NCBI GenBank assembly: GCA_002331465.1
Contig: DCYM01000189.1
Coordinates: forward strand, 1-11,056
From: Candidatus Neomicrothrix sp. UBA2110
GTDB lineage: Bacteria; Actinomycetota; Acidimicrobiia; Acidimicrobiales; Poriferisodalaceae
DNA length: 11,056 bases
Direction: 5' to 3'
Within the stretch, counting starts at the first letter, position 1. Each line of letters starts with the position of its first letter. The notes beneath the pieces are model-generated. The model did no database searches and was not told the DNA's origin. It saw only the letters and a program-made list of their open reading frames with translations. This document shows positions 6,943 through 11,056 of the stretch, in pieces. Both the position numbers and the translations under genes were made by a program.

Positions 6943-8177
6943 TCCTGTGCCTTTCGTCGAGCGGCAATGATGTTTATTCGTCGGTTGTCAATTTCTTTTG
7001 CTGTCAACTCCCACCCGTTATGGACGATGGTTTCGTCGACTTCTGGAACATGACCAAGTAAACCAAAGACCAGGCCCCCGACCGTGTCCCAATCACCGTC
7101 ACCCGTCGAAATTCCTGTGAGTTCCTCGAAATCATCTACGGGTAGTCGCCCTGAGAGAAGCAGCGTCCCGTCAGATTGCTCTTCAACTAATGACTCTTCA
7201 CTATCGAATTCGTCAACAATTTCGCCAATGAGTTCCTCAAGAATGTCTTCGAGGCTTACTAATCCCGCCGTGCCCCCGTATTCGTCGACGACGATTGCGA
7301 GATGCGATTTAGATGCCTGCATTTCTCGCATGAGTTCGACCACTCTTTTCGACTCGGGCACAAATACCGCATTCCGGACAAGGGATCTGATCTTGGAATC
7401 CGTTGGACCTTCCAAGTGGGCTGCTAGGAGGTCTTTGGATAGCACCACGCCAAGGACATCGTCGGCTGTCTCGCCCACGACCGGGAGTCGCGTGAAGCCG
7501 CTATCAACGACGACGGCTAGTGCCTCTGCGACGCTGAGGTTTTGTTCGAGAGTCACCATGTCAGGTCGAGGCACCATGATTTCGCGAACAATCGTGTCAC
7601 CTAATTCGATGATCGACCCAATGAGGTGAGCTTCGTCATCCTCAATGAGTCGTGCTTCAGCGGCTGCTTCGGCTAAAGCAACAAGCTCGTCTTCCACCAC
7701 GAGGTCGAAGCTTTCGTCGCGTGCTCTTGGTCCGCAACGACGAGCGATCGCCGCAAGCGGTCGAGCGACTAACTGCAGCGGAGTCAACCGAGTGATCAGC
7801 CGGGCCGGCCGCGCGAACCACTTCGCCATTTCATCATTCGCCTCAATCGCCCATCGCCGAGGGATTGCTTCACCAAACAGAAACAAGACAACTGTCGCGA
7901 TGATCGTTATTAACAGAGTTCGTCCAGCGGCTTGGCCTATCAAGATGGCCAAGGCAATCAATCCGACTTGGCAAACGACTCGCAGGACGGTGACTGGCGC
8001 TAGCAACACTTCCCGGTCCGCTATTAGTTCCGACAGTTGGAGATCGCCTTTACTTGCCTCGTCTAGGCCCGCCGCTCTCGCACGACCAAGGCGAACAAAG
8101 GTCACCTCAATGAGCCGCAAGGTGATTAATGCCACTAATAAGAAGACGACTAGCAGCGTCGCCACTGCCCCGCCCAT
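6939..8177 (-). CDS. CNNM/DUF21-CBS-CorC_HlyC membrane protein (hemolysin C / magnesium-cobalt efflux family)
   Basis: A 412-residue protein with the three-part CNNM/CorC layout. The N-terminal DUF21 membrane domain has helices at ~3-27, ~62-81 and ~87-105 and ends in FGEAIPRRWA (101-110), the family's conserved GE-xP segment. A CBS pair follows at ~200-315: EIMVPRPDMVTL (199-210), a second half at ~265-300, and VDEYGGTAGLVSLEDILEELIGEI (298-321), the classic end of the second CBS domain. The C-terminal CorC_HlyC/transporter-associated domain starts about 335 (LLLSGRLPVDDFEE) and includes TVGGLVFGLLGHVPEVDE. Family members such as CorC and MpfA are linked to Mg/Co export, and CBS pairs often bind ATP-Mg; the 'hemolysin' name is historical. 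The ATG at 8177 forms a TAATG junction with ybeY, with GAGGG six bases upstream. The era start overlaps its stop. Confidence 0.94.
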   Translation of the reverse strand: MGGAVATLLVVFLLVALITLRLIEVTFVRLGRARAAGLDEASKGDLQLSELIADREVLLAPVTVLRVVCQVGLIALAILIGQAAGRTLLITIIATVVLFLFGEAIPRRWAIEANDEMAKWFARPARLITRLTPLQLVARPLAAIARRCGPRARDESFDLVVEDELVALAEAAAEARLIEDDEAHLIGSIIELGDTIVREIMVPRPDMVTLEQNLSVAEALAVVVDSGFTRLPVVGETADDVLGVVLSKDLLAAHLEGPTDSKIRSLVRNAVFVPESKRVVELMREMQASKSHLAIVVDEYGGTAGLVSLEDILEELIGEIVDEFDSEESLVEEQSDGTLLLSGRLPVDDFEELTGISTGDGDWDTVGGLVFGLLGHVPEVDETIVHNGWELTAKEIDNRRINIIAARRKAQE

Positions 8178-8719
8178 TAACGACCCTCGTAACCAAAAGC
8201 TGCGAGATGTGTCAGCTCTGACGCCTGCATCATGTTGCGGTCTTCGTCATCGGCATGGTCCATTCCAAGGACGTGAAGTATTCCATGCACGACGAGTAGG
8301 TCGATTTCGTCGGTGATAGAGCCGTCGTGACCTGGGTAGGAATCTTTGTTTATTAAACAATTGGCTGCAGCGACATTTGGGCAGATAACAACGTCGCCAA
8401 GCAGGATAGGCATCGGTGCGGGAAAGTCTTGGTCCACGACGTGTTCATCGATGGGGAACGCCAACACATCCGTGGGACCTTCATGACCCATGTGTTTGGC
8501 GTTGAGGTCTGCCATGGCTTGTGACGACACAAACAAAACGGTGAGTGCCGCGCCTTCGGGTACACCTTCACTCGTCAGAACGCTCGCAGCAAGAGTTCGG
8601 TAGCGCTCTAGGTCAAGTTCGTGGCCGCTCTGTTGATCGGCTACCTGAACATCTGGTTGACCTAGGTTTCCTTTGGGCTTCGCAGCGGGCGCCCGATTCG
8701 ATGGTTCAAGATGAGTCAC
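8177..8719 (-). CDS. ybeY: Endoribonuclease YbeY (rRNA maturation factor)
   Basis: A 180-residue zinc-dependent single-strand endoribonuclease, needed for 16S rRNA 3'-end maturation and ribosome quality control. The metal motif is complete: HGILHVLGMDH, with His145, His149 and His155. GPTDVLAFP (81-89) and HMGHEG are the other family landmarks. The conserved core begins at about residue 22 (PDVQVADQQ), so the first ~21 residues are a polar N-terminal extension. The only usable start is GTG at 8719, inside a GTGA overlap with the phoH stop; no closer ATG/GTG/TTG leads into the core. phoH-ybeY adjacency is common in bacteria. Its TAA shares one base with the start of the CNNM/CBS gene. Confidence 0.96.
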   Translation of the reverse strand: MTHLEPSNRAPAAKPKGNLGQPDVQVADQQSGHELDLERYRTLAASVLTSEGVPEGAALTVLFVSSQAMADLNAKHMGHEGPTDVLAFPIDEHVVDQDFPAPMPILLGDVVICPNVAAANCLINKDSYPGHDGSITDEIDLLVVHGILHVLGMDHADDEDRNMMQASELTHLAAFGYEGR

Positions 8720-9675
8720 GGAGACTGTTGAGCCCTGTCACGTTGCTCGTAGGCGTTCACGATGGCCTGCACTATGCGATGGCGGACAATGTCGCGACCG
8801 CCTAAGTGCACAAATGCGATGTCCTCTACATCGTTGAGGGTGTTTGGAACATCGCGGAGTCCGCTCTTGCCTCCAGGGACGTCTATCTGTGTCACGTCGC
8901 CGGTTACTACGACTCTGGAACCGAAACCGATGCGGGTAAGAAACATTTTCATCTGTTCGGGGGTGGTGTTCTGAGCTTCGTCGAGAATGATGAAACTGTC
9001 GTTCAAGGTGCGTCCGCGCATGAACGCGAGTGGAGCAACCTCGACAGTATTTTTCTCGAAAAGCCTTCCGGCGGCTTCGGCATCGAACATGTCATGCAAC
9101 GCGTCGTAGAGAGGTCGAAGATACGGGTCGACTTTGGCCATTAGATCGCCGGGCAAGAAACCTAAACGTTCGCCAGCTTCGACCGCCGGGCGGGTCAACA
9201 CAATACGGCGCACTTGCTTCGCTAAGAGGGCCTCAACGGCGAGCGCTACCGCGAGCCAGGTCTTTCCTGTGCCTGCGGGTCCGATGGCGAAGGTGATGAT
9301 GTTGTTGCGTACTGTCTCAACGTACGTTTTTTGTCCCGAGCTTTTCGCTCGAATAATTCGACCATTGGGTGCTTTCAGCACGTGGGTGGATAGCACTTCG
9401 CTCGGACGCTCGTCTGATTTCACCATGTCGATCATTCGCGTGACTTCTGCTTCGCCTAGGCGTTGACCGCCCTCGAGGATTTGCACTAATTCAGAGAAAA
9501 CCTGGCCAACGACGGACGCCTCGGGTCCTTCAACGGTGATTTCGTTGCCGCGCACATGAATTACGGCGGTATCGAAGTGATTTTCGACAATGCGTAGGTG
9601 TTCGTCTCGCTGGCCGAGTACACCCACCATGAGGTGATTCCCGGGGACATGAATTTTGACTTGGGTGTCGCTCAA
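8716..9675 (-). CDS. phoH: PhoH family ATPase
   Basis: A 319-residue P-loop ATPase of the PhoH/YbeZ group, thought to act with YbeY in RNA metabolism. The N-terminal ~80 residues form the KH-like part (VRGNEITVEGPEASVVGQVFSEL). The ATPase domain shows Walker A GPAGTGKT (132-139), the conserved TRPAVEAGERLGFLPGD (161-177), Walker B FIILDEAQN (228-236), and the sensor-like VVVTGDVTQIDVP (255-267). Length is typical. The start is TTG at 9675, unusual but well supported: AGGAG sits five bases upstream and no ATG or GTG precedes MSDTQVKIHV. It is the first gene of the packed run down to recO, so any promoter should lie in the 136 bases upstream. Confidence 0.96.
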   Translation of the reverse strand: MSDTQVKIHVPGNHLMVGVLGQRDEHLRIVENHFDTAVIHVRGNEITVEGPEASVVGQVFSELVQILEGGQRLGEAEVTRMIDMVKSDERPSEVLSTHVLKAPNGRIIRAKSSGQKTYVETVRNNIITFAIGPAGTGKTWLAVALAVEALLAKQVRRIVLTRPAVEAGERLGFLPGDLMAKVDPYLRPLYDALHDMFDAEAAGRLFEKNTVEVAPLAFMRGRTLNDSFIILDEAQNTTPEQMKMFLTRIGFGSRVVVTGDVTQIDVPGGKSGLRDVPNTLNDVEDIAFVHLGGRDIVRHRIVQAIVNAYEQRDRAQQSP

Positions 9676-9811
9676 ATCGGCTCCTGCGACTGCAACTCCT
9701 ACAGGAGGCTAGCGCCGTGAGATGTCCTCGCGTAGCGGGTTTCTTGAACAGCGCACATGTGCGGCCGGTTTACTCTTCAGATAATTCACGAATTAGTCAT
9801 TAATTGCATCG
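9676..9811. promoter_or_regulatory. phoH leader / intergenic region
   Basis: The only sizeable gap upstream of the phoH-to-recO run, so it is the expected site of that operon's promoter and of 3' processing for the peptidase transcript. Seen in it: AGGAG (minus strand, 9681-9685), the phoH ribosome binding site; a second AGGAG fifteen bases further upstream, lying in a CTCCT-AC-AGGAG inverted repeat (9696-9707); a 12-base perfect palindrome CGCACATGTGCG (9752-9763); and an AT-rich stretch (9770-9811) with inverted repeat AATTA-GTCAT-TAATT (9791-9805). AATTAT on the minus strand (about 9781-9786) is a weak -10 candidate without a good -35. I see no GC-rich hairpin followed by a T-run, so no intrinsic terminator for the peptidase gene. 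Confidence 0.4.
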
Positions 9812-11056
9812 TTACTGCAGGTTTCGGCGCAAAAAATCGATTTGGAGTAGGAGCAGATTTTCTGCGACCTGTTCTTGTGACGTCATGTGGGTTACACCCG
9901 AAAGCGGCAGCACTTCGTGGGGGCGTCCAGCCGCTAACAACGCTGCGGAAAGTTGGAGAGTGTGGGCTGCTACAACGTTGTCGTCAGCAAGCCCATGTAT
10001 GAGCAGCAGCGGCCGTTGGAGTTCTCCCGCGTCGACTAATAGCGAAGTGCGGCGATAGTTGTCCGGTTCTTCTGTCGGGTGACCTAAATAGCGTTCGGTG
10101 TAGTGGGTGTCGTAAAGCTCCCAATCAGTCACGGGGGCGCCTGCAATTGCTGCGTGAAAAATGTCGGGGCGTCGGATGACTGCCAGGGCAGCCAGATATC
10201 CGCCGAATGACCACCCGCGGATACCCACTCTTGTGAGATCAACTCTGTCGGGGTGACGTTCAGCGACTGACTGCAAAGCTTCGATTTGAGCTTCAAGAAC
10301 TGGGTGGGCGAGGTCTCCCCGCACCGATCTTTCCCAGCCGTCACCCCTCCCCGGGGTTCCTGGGCCATCGGCGATAACTACGCAAAAGCCTTGGTCAGCA
10401 AACCATTGGGAGACCAGATACGCGTTGTGGGTCCGTAGGACCCGCTGCGCGTGAGGGCCGCCGTAGGGATCGAGGAGAACAGGGAGAGGTTCATCACAGC
10501 CATCGGTGGGGAACAAGACCGCAGTGTGAATACCCGATGATTCTGTTTGAAGGAGCTCTACTGCAGGAGTAACCATCGGCGTTGCTTGCCAAGACTCAAT
10601 TCCCCACGTTTTTCCGCGGGCTTCGACTTCGACACGTGGGGAACTTTCAAGTGAGCTTTGTTCGATGATGGTGACGGATTTCGATGCGACCGCTTGGACA
10701 ACGCCATTTCCGCTCGTCAAACATTCGTTTTGGTTGTCGCTATACGACCACAGATCAATAATCGTCGGGTCGATTGATGCTGTGTATAAAAGCCTGGCAT
10801 CGTCAACATCTACCAGCGACCGTACCCATTGATCAGGTCCAGAAAGTGGTGTCCCGTCATGAAGGAGCGAACGAGTGTGGCCATTGTCTTCGATCGTGAG
10901 CCATCCCCCATTCCATTTTCTGGGGGTACCGGGAACAATTTCGACCCAATCGGGGTCGTCAAGGGCAAGCACTGGGTTTGTGTCACCACTGGATTCTTCT
11001 ACTTCAAGCACCCACATGGATCGTTGGTCTCGGCTCTGAACGGTGACGGTAAGCGG
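9812..11056 (-). CDS. S9 family prolyl oligopeptidase, DPP-IV-like (5' end outside window)
   Basis: The C-terminal 414 residues of a serine peptidase that probably cleaves dipeptides after proline or alanine. The frame is open to the window edge: 13 codons precede the first in-window ATG at 11017 (ending RDQRSMWVLEVEE) and read as propeller sequence, so that ATG is not the start. Numbering from it: end of the beta-propeller (~1-130), then an alpha/beta-hydrolase domain. The oxyanion Tyr185 is in DPYGGPHAQ, nucleophile Ser270 in GWSFGGY, Asp345 in HGLADDNV, and His377 in GVTHM. The stretch AGAPVTDWELYDTHYTERYLG (292-312) is characteristic of the bacterial DPP-IV branch. The triad is intact, so it should be active. 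Whether it is secreted cannot be judged without the N-terminus. It is separated from phoH by 136 bases and is probably transcribed independently. Confidence 0.95.
   Translation of the reverse strand, partial: PLTVTVQSRDQRSMWVLEVEESSGDTNPVLALDDPDWVEIVPGTPRKWNGGWLTIEDNGHTRSLLHDGTPLSGPDQWVRSLVDVDDARLLYTASIDPTIIDLWSYSDNQNECLTSGNGVVQAVASKSVTIIEQSSLESSPRVEVEARGKTWGIESWQATPMVTPAVELLQTESSGIHTAVLFPTDGCDEPLPVLLDPYGGPHAQRVLRTHNAYLVSQWFADQGFCVVIADGPGTPGRGDGWERSVRGDLAHPVLEAQIEALQSVAERHPDRVDLTRVGIRGWSFGGYLAALAVIRRPDIFHAAIAGAPVTDWELYDTHYTERYLGHPTEEPDNYRRTSLLVDAGELQRPLLLIHGLADDNVVAAHTLQLSAALLAAGRPHEVLPLSGVTHMTSQEQVAENLLLLQIDFLRRNLQ

Noticed and set aside
6556..7053. Plus-strand open frame of 165 codons opposite era
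   Set aside because: No ribosome binding site or recognisable domain; the antisense Era frame has all its G motifs and KH domain.
7645..8316. Long plus-strand open frame (223 codons) opposite the CNNM/CBS and ybeY genes
   Set aside because: Ser/Arg/Ala-rich translation with no motifs, fully antisense to a well-supported gene; it is a by-product of that gene's codon use.
9674..9697. Possible leader peptide LQSQEPI from a TTG after the upstream AGGAG, ending at the phoH start
   Set aside because: The TTG directly abuts AGGAG with no spacing, and the seven codons show no attenuator-like composition.

Overview
The window looks like core chromosome of an actinobacterium with roughly balanced base composition, possibly a member of the class Acidimicrobiia. 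This rests on gene order and protein style: phoH, ybeY, a CNNM/CBS protein, era, uppS, recO and an alpha2-type glyS with the motif-3 text IEPAAG-TRS-MAFL resemble the mycobacterial phoH-to-glyS neighbourhood. The class-level placement is inference and needs a tree. There are no RNA genes, CRISPR arrays, insertion sequences or clear intrinsic terminators that I can support.

Layout, right to left on the minus strand, which carries most genes. From 11056 to 9812 is the C-terminal part of a DPP-IV-like S9 prolyl oligopeptidase, whose 5' end is outside the window. After a 136-base gap comes a tightly packed run: phoH (TTG start with a good AGGAG), ybeY (4-base overlap), a CNNM/DUF21-CBS-CorC membrane protein (TAATG junction), era (ATGA overlap), uppS (starts just after the era stop) and recO (8-base gap). 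This run joins 16S rRNA maturation and ribosome assembly (YbeY, Era, PhoH), lipid carrier synthesis for the cell wall (UppS) and recombination repair (RecO).

From 3344 to 4601 two plus-strand genes interrupt the minus-strand set: an NAD-type short-chain dehydrogenase and a small two-helix membrane protein with no recognised family. They converge on recO and diverge from glyS.

From 3263 down to 1 the minus strand continues with glyS (glycyl-tRNA synthetase), a cytosolic seven-repeat BNR beta-propeller protein, and a gene overlapping it by ATGA for a pyruvate,phosphate-dikinase-like protein. The latter has the phosphohistidine domain and the start of the PEP-binding barrel but no ATP-grasp domain; its 3' end is outside the window.

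Most of the window is ordinary housekeeping sequence. The parts most worth a second look are the glyS-propeller-short PPDK set, a possible eight-codon relic of an SRAP (HMCES/YedK-type) gene start in the phoH leader, and the orphan membrane protein. I did not find a clearly new multi-gene system.
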